A stretch of 64,000 nucleotides of DNA, from assembly GCF_001693515.2 (NCBI RefSeq), contig NZ_CP042968.1, positions 5,704,001 through 5,768,000 of the forward strand. The letters are read 5' to 3'. Below the pieces are notes generated by a model that saw nothing but the letters and a program-made list of their open reading frames with translations, had not been told where the DNA came from and did no database searches. Below, piece after piece: positions 37,238 to 46,724 of this stretch. Source of the stretch: Bradyrhizobium paxllaeri (GTDB taxonomy: Bacteria > Pseudomonadota > Alphaproteobacteria > Rhizobiales > Xanthobacteraceae). Position 1 is the stretch's first letter; each line of letters begins with the position of its first letter. The translations under genes and the position numbers were made by a program.

Positions 37238-38706
37238 GCATTGTCTCCCCGTGCGCGGCCGACCAGCGACGTCGTGCTGTGGCCCGGCAGAATGTCGACG
37301 AGCATGACCTCGCCGCCCGCGGCCTCGACGATCTCGTGGCCGACGACCTGCTCGCGGGTGTAGTCGCCGCCTTTGACCAGCACGCTCGGCCTCACCTTCG
37401 CGATCAGTTCGATCGGCGTGTCCTCTTCGAAGATCGCGACGAGATCGACCGCCTCCAGCGCCGCCAGCACTTCGGCACGCGCCCGCTCGTCCTGCACCGG
37501 GCGCCCCTCGCCCTTCAGCCGCTTCACCGACGCATCGCTGTTGAGGCCGACGATCAGGCGGTCGCAGGCGCCGCGCGCGGCCGTCAGCACCTTGACGTGG
37601 CCGGGATGCAGAATGTCGAAGCAGCCATTGGTGAAGCCGATGCGCAGCCCCTGCCGGCGCCAGTCCAAAAGATGCGCATCGAGATCGCCGCCGGCAGCCA
37701 CGATCTTTTCCTCCGCCGCCAGCGAGGCATGCGGCAGGATTCTTCGCCGCAGTTCCGCCGGCGACACGGTAGCGGTACCCTTCTTGCCGACCGCGACGGC
37801 CGCCGCCGCATTCGCCATCCGCAGCGCCGTTTCCCAATCCGCCCTGGCCGCTAGCGTCAGCGCCAGCGCCGCGGCGACGGTGTCGCCCGCGCCCGAGACG
37901 TCGCGCACCTTGACCGGCAGCGCCGGCACGTGGATCGCCTCGCCGCCGCGCACCACCAGCGTCATGCCGTGCTCGCTTTGCGTCACCAGCATCGCCTCGC
38001 AATCGGCGAGAACCATCGCGTCCTGCGCCGCTCCGGCAATGTTCTGGTCGGTATCGGCGCGGCTGCGGGTGGCTTCCGCAAACTCCTTGCGGTTGGGCGT
38101 CAAAAGCGTGGCGCCGCGATAGATCGCGAAATTGGCGCTCTTGGGATCGACGATCACGCGCTTGCCGAGCTTGTTCGCGGCATCGATGATATTGCGGATG
38201 ACGCGCGCCGTCAGCACGCCCTTGGCATAATCGGACAGCAGCACGATATCGGCACGCGCGACCTGCGGCACGATCGCGTCGATCAGCCTTTGCTCGACAT
38301 CGGCCGAGGCCGGCACGGACAGTTCCCAATCCGCGCGCAGCATGTGGGTGGAAAAATGCTCGGAGACGAAGCGTACCTTACGCGTCGTCGGGCGCGAGGA
38401 ATCGGAGACCAGCACCGCCTCGATCAGTTGCTCCCGCGCCAGATCGGCCTTCAGCTTCGCGCCGGCCTCGTCATCGCCGATCAGGCCGACGAAGATGCAG
38501 CGCGCACCGAGAGAAGCGATGTTGCGCGCGACGTTGCCGGCGCCACCGACATTGGTCTCGCTGCGCTGAACGGCGATCACGGGTGCCGGCGCTTCCGGCG
38601 AAACGCGCGACACCTCGCCATAGACGAACTCGTCGAGCATGAGGTCGCCGACGCAGAGCACGGTCTGACGCGGGATCGCCTGGCTCAGGGCTTCGAAATC
38701 GAACAT
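37234..38706 (-). CDS. hldE: Bifunctional heptose 7-phosphate kinase / heptose 1-phosphate adenylyltransferase
   Basis: 490 residues. The ribokinase-like domain (about 1-320) shows [17 protein letters not shown], and [13 protein letters not shown] with the catalytic Asp. The adenylyltransferase domain starts about 355 with [17 protein letters not shown] (HxGH) and ends with the [19 protein letters not shown] segment. It makes ADP-glycero-manno-heptose for LPS core. It lies 18 bases downstream of hldD and overlaps the next gene by 4 bases. The ATG is at 38706. Confidence 0.96.
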   Translation of the reverse strand: MFDFEALSQAIPRQTVLCVGDLMLDEFVYGEVSRVSPEAPAPVIAVQRSETNVGGAGNVARNIASLGARCIFVGLIGDDEAGAKLKADLAREQLIEAVLVSDSSRPTTRKVRFVSEHFSTHMLRADWELSVPASADVEQRLIDAIVPQVARADIVLLSDYAKGVLTARVIRNIIDAANKLGKRVIVDPKSANFAIYRGATLLTPNRKEFAEATRSRADTDQNIAGAAQDAMVLADCEAMLVTQSEHGMTLVVRGGEAIHVPALPVKVRDVSGAGDTVAAALALTLAARADWETALRMANAAAAVAVGKKGTATVSPAELRRRILPHASLAAEEKIVAAGGDLDAHLLDWRRQGLRIGFTNGCFDILHPGHVKVLTAARGACDRLIVGLNSDASVKRLKGEGRPVQDERARAEVLAALEAVDLVAIFEEDTPIELIAKVRPSVLVKGGDYTREQVVGHEIVEAAGGEVMLVDILPGHSTTSLVGRARGDNA

Positions 38707-38724
38707 CTGTCCACCTCAAGCCCG

Positions 38725-39702
38725 TCAGCGAAAGCGATCGGCGCGGTCGAGAAAGACCTTCACATAGGTCTCGACCGCGTCTTCCAGCGCAGTGAAGCCG
38801 CCATTATACCCGGCGCGCAGCAGCCGATCGACTTCGCTCTGGGTGAAGTATTGATAGCTGCCGCGGATCTGCTCGGGCATGTCGATATACTGGATGTTCG
38901 GTTGCGTGCCGAGCGCGGCATAGGCCGACAGCATCAGGTCGCGGAAACTGCGCGCGGTGCCGGTGCCGACATTGAAGATGCCGCTGACATCGGGCGTGGA
39001 AAGCAGCCACATCGTCACCCGCACGACGTCGTCGACATAGATGAAGTCGCGCCGCTGGTCGCCGTCGGCGATGCCTTCACGATGGGACTTGAACAATTGC
39101 ACGGGACGCCCGTCTCTGATGTCGTCAAAGCGCCGCGCCAGCACGCTCATCATCGTGCCCTTGTGGTACTCGTTGGGGCCGAACACGTTGAAGAACTTCA
39201 ACCCGGCCCATTGCGGCGGCAGCCGTTCACCGCGTGCAGCGCGCTCGGCCACCGCCATGTCGAACAAATGCTTGCTCCAGCCGTAGAGATTCATCGGCCG
39301 CAGCTTCTTCAGTGCATCCATGGATTGGTCGTCGCCAAAGCCGCTGCTGCCGTCCCCATAGGTGGCGGCGGATGAGGCGTAAATCAGCGGCGTGGTGTTC
39401 GCCGTGCACCAGTCGAGCAGCCGCATCGACAGGCGGAAATTGGTCTCGATCACCAGGTCGCCGTCGGTCGCGGTGGTCTCGGAGATGGCGCCGAGATGGA
39501 TGATCGCCTCGAGCCGCCGGCCCTTCAGCCAGTCCATCATTTCCACAGGCGGCACGAAATCGGCGAGCCGGCGCTTGGCGAGGTTGCGCCATTTGCCGTC
39601 GTGCCCGAGCATGTCGCACACGGCCACGTCCCGGCCGGCGTCATTCAACGCGGCCACGACGTTCGACCCGATAAAACCGGCGCCCCCGGTCACCAGCAAC
39701 AT
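38725..39702 (-). CDS. hldD: ADP-L-glycero-D-manno-heptose 6-epimerase
   Basis: 325 residues, normal length. The N-terminus MLLVTGGAGFIGSNVVAALND carries the NAD(P)-binding motif. YASSAATYGDG, LYGWSKHLFD (Tyr-x-x-x-Lys) and FFNVFGPNEYHKGTMMSV are HldD hallmarks. It completes the ADP-heptose donor used by WaaF. Start at 39702 follows AGGGGATGG; the frame stays open 24 codons upstream with no ribosome site. First gene of the hldD-hldE-ligase run. Confidence 0.95.
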   Translation of the reverse strand: MLLVTGGAGFIGSNVVAALNDAGRDVAVCDMLGHDGKWRNLAKRRLADFVPPVEMMDWLKGRRLEAIIHLGAISETTATDGDLVIETNFRLSMRLLDWCTANTTPLIYASSAATYGDGSSGFGDDQSMDALKKLRPMNLYGWSKHLFDMAVAERAARGERLPPQWAGLKFFNVFGPNEYHKGTMMSVLARRFDDIRDGRPVQLFKSHREGIADGDQRRDFIYVDDVVRVTMWLLSTPDVSGIFNVGTGTARSFRDLMLSAYAALGTQPNIQYIDMPEQIRGSYQYFTQSEVDRLLRAGYNGGFTALEDAVETYVKVFLDRADRFR

Positions 39703-39865
39703 GCCATCCCCTGCCTTGATTGTTCGGCAAAAGCTTTGCCCCACTCCCGGGCGGCAGGCAACTTTGCTTCTCAAGCCGAAGCGAAGTTGATCGACCGGCT
39801 TTACCTGCCGATGCGGAGCGGTTACCGACGGTGCCGTAATCGGTTAGCGGCGAACCCGTCAAGGC

Positions 39866-40930
39866 ATGAATTTAAATTCACCACATGAAATCGAGCTGGA
39901 GGATGCCGCCGACATCAGGCCGATTCTGATCGTTCCCTATATGTGGATTGGCGATTTCGTCCGCGGTCATACGGTCGTGCGGGTCCTGAAACAACGCTGG
40001 CCGAACCGCCCGGTGGACCTGCTGGTGACCTCCCTGTGCGCCCCCCTGGTCGATTACATGCCGGGCGTCCGGGCGGGCATCGTCCGGGACCTCCCCCGCA
40101 GCCGGCTTGCTATCGCCAGGCAGAGGGGGCTGGCCGCCGAACTCCGCTCCCGCAGCTACGGAACCGCCCTCGTCCTGCCCCGCACCTGGAAGGCGGCGAT
40201 TGCGCCGGCACTTGCCGGGATACCCGAGCGCGTCGGCTTTTTCGGCGAGGCGCGATTCGGGCTGATCAACCGGATGCGCTGGGGCGAAAAGGCCCTACCC
40301 CGCTTCATCGACAAGAATGCCGCGCTGGCGCTGCCATCAGGCGCGCCGCTGCCGCCGGAATGGCCGGTACCGCAGCTCGTGGTTCCGCCGGAGGAAGCCG
40401 CCCGCTGGCGGCAGGCCAACGGGCTGGGATCGGGGCCTGCGGTCGCGCTGGGCCCCGGTTCCGTCGGCGCCTCGAAACGTTGGACCTATTATCCGGAAGC
40501 AGCACGGCTCCTGATCGAGCGCGGCCTCGACGTCTGGGTGGTCGGCGGCCCCGGCGAAAAGGCACTGGCGCAGGAAATCGTCGCCGCTACCAGCGGCAGG
40601 GCCCGCGACCTTACCGGCACTGATCTGCGCAACGGCGTTCTGGCGATGGCGGCGGCGAGCGTCGCAATCTCGAACGACTCCGGCCTGATGCACATCGCCG
40701 CCGCGATCGGCACGCCGACCATGGGCATTTTCGGCCCGACCAGCCCCTATCTGTGGGCGCCGCTGAACGGCCTTGCCGCCACGGTGCTGCAGAACAAATC
40801 GAAGCTGTCCTGCCAGCCCTGCCAGCGCACCGTCTGCACCATGAACGACCACCGCTGCATGCGCGACATTGCCGCGTCCGAGGTGGCCGACATCGCGCAG
40901 CGCGTGATGACTCAATCAAGCGCCCGATAG
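39866..40930 (+). CDS. waaF: Lipopolysaccharide heptosyltransferase II
   Basis: 354 residues of family GT9. ILIVPYMWIGDFVRGHTVVRVLKQRWP is the WaaF opening; ALGPGSVGASKRWTYYPEAA, WVVGGPGEK, SNDSGLMHIAAAIGTPTMGIFGPTSPYLWAPL and the Cys-rich LSCQPCQRTVCTMNDHRCMRDI tail are all diagnostic. It adds the second heptose to inner-core LPS. It is divergent from hldD, and its last 19 bases overlap tail to tail with the glycosyltransferase gene at 40912. Confidence 0.93.
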   Translation: MNLNSPHEIELEDAADIRPILIVPYMWIGDFVRGHTVVRVLKQRWPNRPVDLLVTSLCAPLVDYMPGVRAGIVRDLPRSRLAIARQRGLAAELRSRSYGTALVLPRTWKAAIAPALAGIPERVGFFGEARFGLINRMRWGEKALPRFIDKNAALALPSGAPLPPEWPVPQLVVPPEEAARWRQANGLGSGPAVALGPGSVGASKRWTYYPEAARLLIERGLDVWVVGGPGEKALAQEIVAATSGRARDLTGTDLRNGVLAMAAASVAISNDSGLMHIAAAIGTPTMGIFGPTSPYLWAPLNGLAATVLQNKSKLSCQPCQRTVCTMNDHRCMRDIAASEVADIAQRVMTQSSAR

Positions 40931-41958
40931 ACCGCGGCGATCGCGTTCGCTTCCGCTTCCAGGCTGAATTTTTCAATGACGCGCTTTCGTGCGCGTTCGC
41001 CCATCGCAATCGCCGCTTGCGGATCGCGCATCAAGGGCTCGAGCGCCGCCACCAGCGCGTCGGCATCGCCCGGCGGCGTCAGCACGCCGGTCACGCCGTC
41101 CTCGACCACGAACTGCGCCGCGCCCGCGCGCGCCGCCACCAGTGCTGCACCCGACGACATCGCCTCGATCAGCGTCAGGCCAAAACCTTCGTTGCGCGAG
41201 GTGAAGGCGTAGATCGTCAGCCGCTGGTACCAGCGCTGCACCTGCTCGATTTCGAGCTCGCCCGTGATGACGATGCGCGATTGCAGCCCGGCGGCCTCGA
41301 TCTGTCGTTTCAAGCCGTCGGCAAACCCCTGCTGCTCCGGCACGACAGCGCCGACGATGACGGCGGTGAAATCGGGATAGCGCGGCAACAGCCGGCACAT
41401 CGCCTCGACGAAAACATCCGTGCCCTTTTGCGCACGCACCCGGCCGAAGCAGCCGATCGCGTAGCGTCCCGGCAGCTTCGCTTCCGCAAACGCGGCCGCG
41501 CGGTCGGCCGGCGGTGCGTAGCGCATCGTATCGACGCCATGCATCACCACCGTCGCCTCGCGTTTGAGAAACGACGCCGACAATTCGGAGGTCGCGATGA
41601 TCGCGTCCATCTGCCGGATCAGCCAGCGCGTCAGCCGTTTATGATGACGCTGTGCGGCGGACGTAAAGACCAGTTTCATCGGCCAACCGAGCGCGCGCAG
41701 CAACAGCCCCGCGATCATCTCGTCATTGCGCCGCGCATGCCAGATCAGCGGCGTGCGATGCCGCCAGAGTTTGAACAGATCGGCAAAACCCATCCGCGCG
41801 ATGCCGTCGGGCGCGTGCGGACCCAGCCATGCGGCGCGGTACATTGTGGCGAGTATCGGCGCCACCATCCGGTTGGTCGCCGTGACACCGGAATAGCGCC
41901 TGTGCAGATTCGGCACGATCAGCTGCAGATCTCTGGCCAAATTATTCTCGATAGGCAC
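40912..41958 (-). CDS. Glycosyltransferase family 4, LPS core mannosyltransferase (LpcC-like)
   Basis: 348 residues. The opening LQLIVPNLHRRYSGVTATNRMVAPI resembles rhizobial LpcC, which adds mannose to the Kdo of the core. Donor-domain motifs are GCFGRVRAQKGTDVFVEAM and YAFTSRNEGFGLTLIEAMSSGAALVA (E-x7-E). Its 3' end overlaps waaF on the other strand. A second start could be considered, but the ATG at 41958 gives the conserved opening. Specificity is inferred from resemblance and from LPS context. Confidence 0.83.
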   Translation of the reverse strand: MPIENNLARDLQLIVPNLHRRYSGVTATNRMVAPILATMYRAAWLGPHAPDGIARMGFADLFKLWRHRTPLIWHARRNDEMIAGLLLRALGWPMKLVFTSAAQRHHKRLTRWLIRQMDAIIATSELSASFLKREATVVMHGVDTMRYAPPADRAAAFAEAKLPGRYAIGCFGRVRAQKGTDVFVEAMCRLLPRYPDFTAVIVGAVVPEQQGFADGLKRQIEAAGLQSRIVITGELEIEQVQRWYQRLTIYAFTSRNEGFGLTLIEAMSSGAALVAARAGAAQFVVEDGVTGVLTPPGDADALVAALEPLMRDPQAAIAMGERARKRVIEKFSLEAEANAIAAVYRALD

Positions 41959-42085
41959 GTCCGGCTCCGGTTCGGAAAGTTCCTATACGCAACATTAAGC
42001 ATAGTGGCCAGTTCGCCCGCGCCGAAACCCCCTCTTCACCGCAGCCCCGCTAGCATCGACCTAAATAAATCGGGAGAGGTGACCA

Positions 42086-43099
42086 ATGACCGTGCTCGTC
42101 ACCGGCGGCGCCGGCTATATCGGAAGTCATATGGTTCATGCGCTGGCGGATGCCGGCGAAAGCGTCGTCGTGATCGACAATCTGTCGACCGGCTTTTCTG
42201 CCTTCCTGCCGCGGCCCGTGCCGCTGTTCATCGGCGACGCCGGCGACGAAAACCTCGTCGAGGGCGTGATCGCCCAGCACCGCGTCGAGAGCATCATTCA
42301 TTTCGCAGGCTCGGTCGTGGTGCCGGATTCGATGCGCGATCCGCTCGGCTATTACCGCAACAACACCATGACGACCCGCAGCCTCCTGAATGCCGCGGTC
42401 AAGGGCGGCGTCAACCGCTTCATCTTCTCGTCGACCGCCGCCGTCTACGGCAATCCGGACCAGGTGCCGGTATCGGAGCATGCGCCGACGCGGCCGATGT
42501 CGCCCTACGGCTCTTCCAAGCTGATGACCGAAATCATGCTCCACGACGTCGCCAGTGCGCACGACATGAAGTATATCGTGTTGCGCTATTTCAACGTCGC
42601 GGGCGCGGATCCGAAAGGACGCTGCGGCCTTTCTACCGTCGGGGCGACGCATCTGCTCAAGATCGCGGTGGAAGCCGCGACCGGGCAGCGCGCCAAGGTC
42701 GACGTCTACGGAACCGACTATCCGACGCCGGATGGCAGCTGCATCCGCGACTTCATCCATGTCAGCGACCTCGCGCAGGCCCATCGCGCCGCGCTGTCAT
42801 ACCTGCGCGGCGGCGGAGGCTCGATCACGCTGAACTGCGGTTACGGCCGCGGCTATTCGGTCAAGGAAACCATCGAGGCCGTGCGCCGCGTCTCGATGCG
42901 CAATTTCGCAGTTCAATATGCGCCGCGCCGCCCCGGCGACATCATGACCATGGTCGCCGATACCAGCCGGATCCGCGCCATGCTCGACTGGACGCCGCAA
43001 TACGACAATCTCGAGACCATCGCAGGCCATGCGCTGACCTGGGAAAAGAAGCTGTTCAGCGAGCGCGGCGGCCTCCCGCAGCACGCGCAATCGGCGTGA
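42086..43099 (+). CDS. galE: UDP-glucose 4-epimerase
   Basis: 337 residues. MTVLVTGGAGYIGSHMVHAL is the classic GalE N-terminus. IIHFAGSVVVPDS, FSSTAAVYGNPD, SPYGSSKLMTE (Tyr-x-x-x-Lys) and GSCIRDFIHVSDLAQAH follow in the usual order. It interconverts UDP-glucose and UDP-galactose for LPS and exopolysaccharide. GGAGAGGTGACC precedes the ATG. The 127-bp gap to the divergent LpcC-like gene should hold both promoters. Confidence 0.93.
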   Translation: MTVLVTGGAGYIGSHMVHALADAGESVVVIDNLSTGFSAFLPRPVPLFIGDAGDENLVEGVIAQHRVESIIHFAGSVVVPDSMRDPLGYYRNNTMTTRSLLNAAVKGGVNRFIFSSTAAVYGNPDQVPVSEHAPTRPMSPYGSSKLMTEIMLHDVASAHDMKYIVLRYFNVAGADPKGRCGLSTVGATHLLKIAVEAATGQRAKVDVYGTDYPTPDGSCIRDFIHVSDLAQAHRAALSYLRGGGGSITLNCGYGRGYSVKETIEAVRRVSMRNFAVQYAPRRPGDIMTMVADTSRIRAMLDWTPQYDNLETIAGHALTWEKKLFSERGGLPQHAQSA

Positions 43100-43202
43100 A
43101 ATCAAACACTTATTGGGCTTGAAAAAGCCCGGTTAAGCAGGCAAGGAGGCATCGCAGCAGCCCTGACGCGCCGGTTCGCCCGGCGCCGTCGATGGAACGC
43201 GG

Positions 43203-45023
43203 ATGACCGAACTTCCAAAAGAAACTCCGAAGAAAATCACCGACGACCCCTATGGTGCGGCGATCCTGATTCGGCGCCTCGTTGCCGAACAGGGGCTCGC
43301 CTACTGGCGGCGCTATCTGCTCGCCTTTTCGCTGATGGGGGTCGCGGCGGTGACGACCGCGGGTTCCGCCTACCTGCTCGGCGAAGTCATCAACAAGGCC
43401 TATGTCGACAAGGATGTGCGCGGGATTGCGCTTTTGTCGCTGGTCACCGTCGTCATTTTTACGATCAAGGGCGCGGCGACCTACGGGCACACCGTGATCC
43501 TGTCGCAGATCGGCAATGCGATCCTCGCCAATAACCAGCGCCGGCTGTTTGCCAAGCTGATGAGCGAAAACATCGCGTTCTTTTCCGAGCGGCATTCATC
43601 GGAATTCCTGGCGCGGCTGACTGCTGGCGCCACCGCGGTGACGCAGGTGCTCAATCTCCTGATCAACGCCATCGGCCGCGATCTGCTGTCGCTGATCGCG
43701 CTCGTCGTCGTCATGGTGATGACCGATCCCATGATGGCGCTGCTTGGTTTTGCGGTGGCACCGCCGGCGATGATCGTGCTGCGCAAGCTGGTGAAGCGCA
43801 TCAAGGGTCTTGCGCACAACCAGTTCTCCGGCACCGCCGACATCATGGAGACGATGCAGGAATCGCTGCAGGGCATCCGCACCGTGAAAGCCTTTACGCT
43901 CGAACAGGCGATGCGCGAGCGGATCGACGCCAGCATCACCGCGGTCGAGCGCAACGCCAACAAGATGGCGCGCGTTTCCAACCGCTCCAGCCCACTGATG
44001 GAAACCCTTGGCGGCTTCGCGATCGCAGGCGGCCTGATGTATGGCGGCTATCGCGTGGTCGCGATGGGCGCTTCGCCCGGCCAGTTCTTTTCATTCCTGA
44101 CCGCGTTCCTGTTGGCCTATGAGCCGGCCAAGCGGCTGGCGCGGCTCAACATCGAGCTCAACAGCAACCTGATCGGCGCGCGCAAGCTGCTCGAAATCGT
44201 CGACAGCCCGCCGAGCGAGCCTGACGACGGTGACGAGCCAGCGCTGAAACTCACCGACGCGCGGGTCGAGTTCCGTGGCGTTACCTTCGGCTACCGGCCA
44301 GGCGAGCCGGTACTCAATCGCATGAGCTTCGTCGCTGAACCCGGCAAGACCACCGCGCTGGTCGGCCCGTCCGGCGGCGGCAAGTCCACGGTGCTGGCGC
44401 TGCTGCTGCGGCTCTACGAGGTGAATCAGGGCGAGATCCTGATCGATGGCCAGGCGATCTCGGGCGTGTCGCGCCAGTCGCTACGCCGCCAGACCGGCTA
44501 TGTCGGGCAGGACGTCTATCTGTTCCGCGACACCATCGGTGCCAACATCGCCTTCGGCAAGGAAGGCGCCAGCCAGGACGAGATCGTGGCAGCGGCGAAA
44601 GCGGCCTGCGCGCACGACTTCATCATGGGCTTTCCGCTCGGCTACGACACGCCGGTCGGCGAGCACGGCACGCAGCTCTCGGGCGGCCAGCGCCAGCGCA
44701 TCGCCGTGGCGCGGGCGCTGCTCAAGAATGCGCCGATCATCCTGCTGGATGAGGCTACCGCGGCGCTCGATTCCGAATCCGAAAAGGCGGTGCAGGAGGC
44801 GATCGAGCATCTCTGCCGGAACCGCACCACCATCGTGATCGCCCACCGCCTGCACACCATCATGCATGCCGACGCCATCCTGGTGGTCGAGGGCGGCGAG
44901 ATCGTCGAGCGCGGTCAGCACGACGATTTGCTGCGCCGCGGCGGCCGCTATGCGTCCTTCTTCCGCCTGCAGCAGCGTGATGCCGGTCATCCCAGTCTGG
45001 CGCCGGTCAGCGCAACCGCGTAA
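43203..45023 (+). CDS. ABC exporter, ATP-binding/permease fusion (MsbA-like)
   Basis: 606 residues. Six membrane segments and a cytoplasmic coupling region (TADIMETMQESLQGIRTVKAFTLE) fill about 1-340, with an ABC domain after that: Walker A GPSGGGKST, Q-loop TGYVGQDVYLF, signature LSGGQRQR, Walker B IILLDEAT and H-loop VIAHRL. This is the half-transporter layout of MsbA/LipidA exporters. Position after the LPS genes suggests lipid A core or polysaccharide export, but the family is broad. GalE ends 103 bases upstream. Confidence 0.88.
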   Translation: MTELPKETPKKITDDPYGAAILIRRLVAEQGLAYWRRYLLAFSLMGVAAVTTAGSAYLLGEVINKAYVDKDVRGIALLSLVTVVIFTIKGAATYGHTVILSQIGNAILANNQRRLFAKLMSENIAFFSERHSSEFLARLTAGATAVTQVLNLLINAIGRDLLSLIALVVVMVMTDPMMALLGFAVAPPAMIVLRKLVKRIKGLAHNQFSGTADIMETMQESLQGIRTVKAFTLEQAMRERIDASITAVERNANKMARVSNRSSPLMETLGGFAIAGGLMYGGYRVVAMGASPGQFFSFLTAFLLAYEPAKRLARLNIELNSNLIGARKLLEIVDSPPSEPDDGDEPALKLTDARVEFRGVTFGYRPGEPVLNRMSFVAEPGKTTALVGPSGGGKSTVLALLLRLYEVNQGEILIDGQAISGVSRQSLRRQTGYVGQDVYLFRDTIGANIAFGKEGASQDEIVAAAKAACAHDFIMGFPLGYDTPVGEHGTQLSGGQRQRIAVARALLKNAPIILLDEATAALDSESEKAVQEAIEHLCRNRTTIVIAHRLHTIMHADAILVVEGGEIVERGQHDDLLRRGGRYASFFRLQQRDAGHPSLAPVSATA

Positions 45024-45069
45024 AAGCGACCCCGCCGGTTTCCTATTGTAACCACTCGAGACCCCCTTC

Positions 45070-45771
45070 ATGAACGCAGCCTCCTACGTCATTCCAGCAG
45101 TCCCGCAGCCCGCCCTTCCCGTCGTCGGCGAGACCGGCACCTATCCGGTGCGCCGCATCTGGTGCGTCGGCCGCAACTATCTCGAGCACATCCGCGAGAT
45201 GGGCAATGACGAGCGCGCGCCGCCGTTCTTCTTCGGCAAGCACGCCGACATGCTGGTGCCCGACGGCGCCACGATCCCCTATCCGCCGCTGACCAAGGAT
45301 CTGCATCACGAGGTCGAGCTGATCGTCGCCATGAAGAGCGGCGGCCTCAACATCCCCGCCGACAAGGCGCTCGACCATGTCTACGGCTACGCCGTCGGCA
45401 TCGACCTCACCCGCCGCGACCTGCAGATCGCCTCGCGCAAGAAGGAGCGGCCGTGGGAAATCGGCAAGTCGTTCGACTATTCCGCGCCTTGCTCGGCGAT
45501 TCAGCCGGCTTCCAAGATCGGTCATCCCGCCAAGGGCAAGATCTGGCTGACGGTGAACGGCAAGGAAGCGCAGAAAGGCGACCTCACCGAGCTGATCTGG
45601 AACGTGCCTGAGATCATCTGGCAGCTCTCGCAGCAGGTGAAACTCGCCGCCGGCGACATCATCATGACGGGCACGCCGGCCGGCGTCTCCCAGCTCCAGC
45701 CCGGCGACAAGCTCGAATGCGGCGTCGACGGCGTCGGCACGCTGAAGGTCAATATCGGCAAGCCGGAATAG
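45070..45771 (+). CDS. Fumarylacetoacetate hydrolase family protein
   Basis: 233 residues. RIWCVGRNYLEHIREMG, FFFGKHADMLVPDGATIPYPP, HHEVELIVAMKSGG, YGYAVGIDLTRRDLQ and GDIIMTGTPAGVSQL are the FAH-fold signatures with the metal-binding Glu/Asp residues. Members hydrolyse or decarboxylate acylpyruvates (for example fumarylpyruvate or oxaloacetate). The exact substrate is not evident. A strong terminator follows. Confidence 0.9.
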   Translation: MNAASYVIPAVPQPALPVVGETGTYPVRRIWCVGRNYLEHIREMGNDERAPPFFFGKHADMLVPDGATIPYPPLTKDLHHEVELIVAMKSGGLNIPADKALDHVYGYAVGIDLTRRDLQIASRKKERPWEIGKSFDYSAPCSAIQPASKIGHPAKGKIWLTVNGKEAQKGDLTELIWNVPEIIWQLSQQVKLAAGDIIMTGTPAGVSQLQPGDKLECGVDGVGTLKVNIGKPE

Positions 45772-45798
45772 CGAGCGGCGAAGGCCGTCACGAGATCC

Positions 45799-45829
45799 AA
45801 AGCCCCGGACATGCCCCGGGGCTTTTTTG
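45799..45829 (+). terminator. Rho-independent terminator
   Basis: Stem AAGCCCCGG (45800-45808) pairs with CCGGGGCTT (45816-45824), loop of seven, then TTTTT, 28 bases after the FAH-family stop codon. Confidence 0.88.
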
Positions 45830-45845
45830 TAGCCCGGATGAGCGC
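45829..45845. repeat. Left half of an intergenic palindrome split by the group II intron
   Basis: GTAGCCCGGATGAGCGC. Joined to 46536-46550 (AGCGACATCCGGGGT) it restores a palindrome in which CCCGGAT pairs with ATCCGGG. This repeat type is common between genes in Bradyrhizobium (established knowledge from memory). Confidence 0.75.
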
Positions 45846-46535
45846 GTAGAGTCGAGGAGAGGCGCGGTGACTTGGGCCATGCGGCAACGTTCCGTTTCCT
45901 CTCCCCGCTCATCAAACCGGACGTGCCGATTTCCGGCATCCGGCTTTCCGACTGGCTTCACGACAGAACACACGACTGATCAGCCTTCGTTCTGTCGTAC
46001 AGCCTTCTCAGGAGCGTCCGGAGCTAACTGGTGTTTGCAGGCTTATCGCCAATCACCACTCCTCGGCTCCTTCGAAAGGCGTGCCCGAAGTCAGGGTCCT
46101 TCCCTCCACCGGAGTTACCCGGTTTCATCAGTACTATGACCCTGTCCGACTCCCGTTCCGGCCGCCGCCTTTAGCGACGTTGAGGCCGCCACCCTCGCCA
46201 AAACGGGTCTCCCCCGTTGCCTGCATCACCTTGCCACCGTGCCGTGCCCATTACCCCGGCGGATCAGATGGGTGCGCGCGTCGATTGCTTCCCCACCTGT
46301 GCTGCCTTCCCCGTATCGCTGGCGGGTCGGCATCCGCATCTTCACTTTCGAGGCCTGCTCAGGCTTCACTCACGTTACGGCCCGCTGGATTGCTCGACCG
46401 CCCAAGGCGACCTTTGTCACGAGGCTTCAGTGTGACCAGTTACCCAGCCACCCTGCTCGTCAGCTACCAGACCTATCGACAACTATCTGGGTGGATTCTT
46501 CCTCCACTGGTGATACACGCCCTTTCGGGGCACAC
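45846..46535 (-). mobile_element. Group II intron with deleted reverse-transcriptase gene (about 690 nt)
   Basis: Read on the minus strand the element begins GTGTGCCC (consensus GUGYG) at 46535 and ends in AC at 45847-45846, as group II introns do. Near the 3' end lies a domain V hairpin (45914-45946) and a domain VI-like stem (GGGGAGAGG pairing with CCTCTCC). A remnant of the maturase start (SLQTP, then in another frame LRTLLRRLYDRTKAD) sits near 45965-46055 with the expected start ATG changed to ATA and a frameshift. RT-coding introns are about 2-2.5 kb, so nearly the whole coding region is gone. Boundaries are fixed by the palindrome split on either side. Confidence 0.8.
45914..45946 (-). 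ncRNA. Group II intron domain V
   Basis: 33 nucleotides. The lower stem AAGCCGGA pairs with TCCGGTTT through an A-G-C triad including the expected G-T wobble; a two-base CG bulge follows; the upper stem TGCCG pairs with CGGCA around a GAAA-type loop. Length, triad, bulge and loop all agree with the domain V consensus. This is the catalytic heart, so the RNA could still splice if a maturase acts in trans. Confidence 0.8.
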
Positions 46536-46550
46536 AGCGACATCCGGGGT
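46536..46550. repeat. Right half of the split palindrome
   Basis: AGCGACATCCGGGGT, immediately outside the 5' end of the intron; pairs with the half at 45829-45845. Confidence 0.72.
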
Positions 46551-46556
46551 GTGGCG

Positions 46557-46624
46557 TCCCCGCATATCGCGGAGCCTGTCATCGGGCCGCGCTACGCGCG
46601 GACCCGTTGGCTCATGCGGGCTAC
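46557..46624. repeat. Second palindromic repeat beside the intron
   Basis: Outer arms CCCCGCAT / ATGCGGG with an inner GGGCCGCGC...GCGCGGACCC palindrome. Together with the split repeat it forms a nest of palindromes in the noncoding stretch before the EthD-type gene. Confidence 0.6.
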
Positions 46625-46724
46625 GATTCTGCCAAGATGAGTATCGGTTGCAAGATCCGCAAAACTGCCGCAGATTTTCGCTATTGCCGGAGCATAACGG
46701 CGAACATCAGATCGGAGGACGTCC

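Noticed and set aside
37238..38329. N-terminal extension of the upstream ligase through hldE
   Set aside because: The frame is open but runs out of phase through hldE; the GTG at 37237 with GGGGAGA is a better start.
40753..43122. Plus-strand open frame of 789 codons
   Set aside because: Antisense to the LpcC-like gene and out of frame over galE; no ribosome site, low-complexity translation.
43113..43128. Hairpin GGGCTT-GAAA-AAGCCC after galE
   Set aside because: The stem is short and no T run follows, so it was not called as a terminator.
45043..45939. Minus-strand open frame of 298 codons crossing the intron end
   Set aside because: It is antisense to the FAH-family gene and its first part is simply translated intron domain V and VI.
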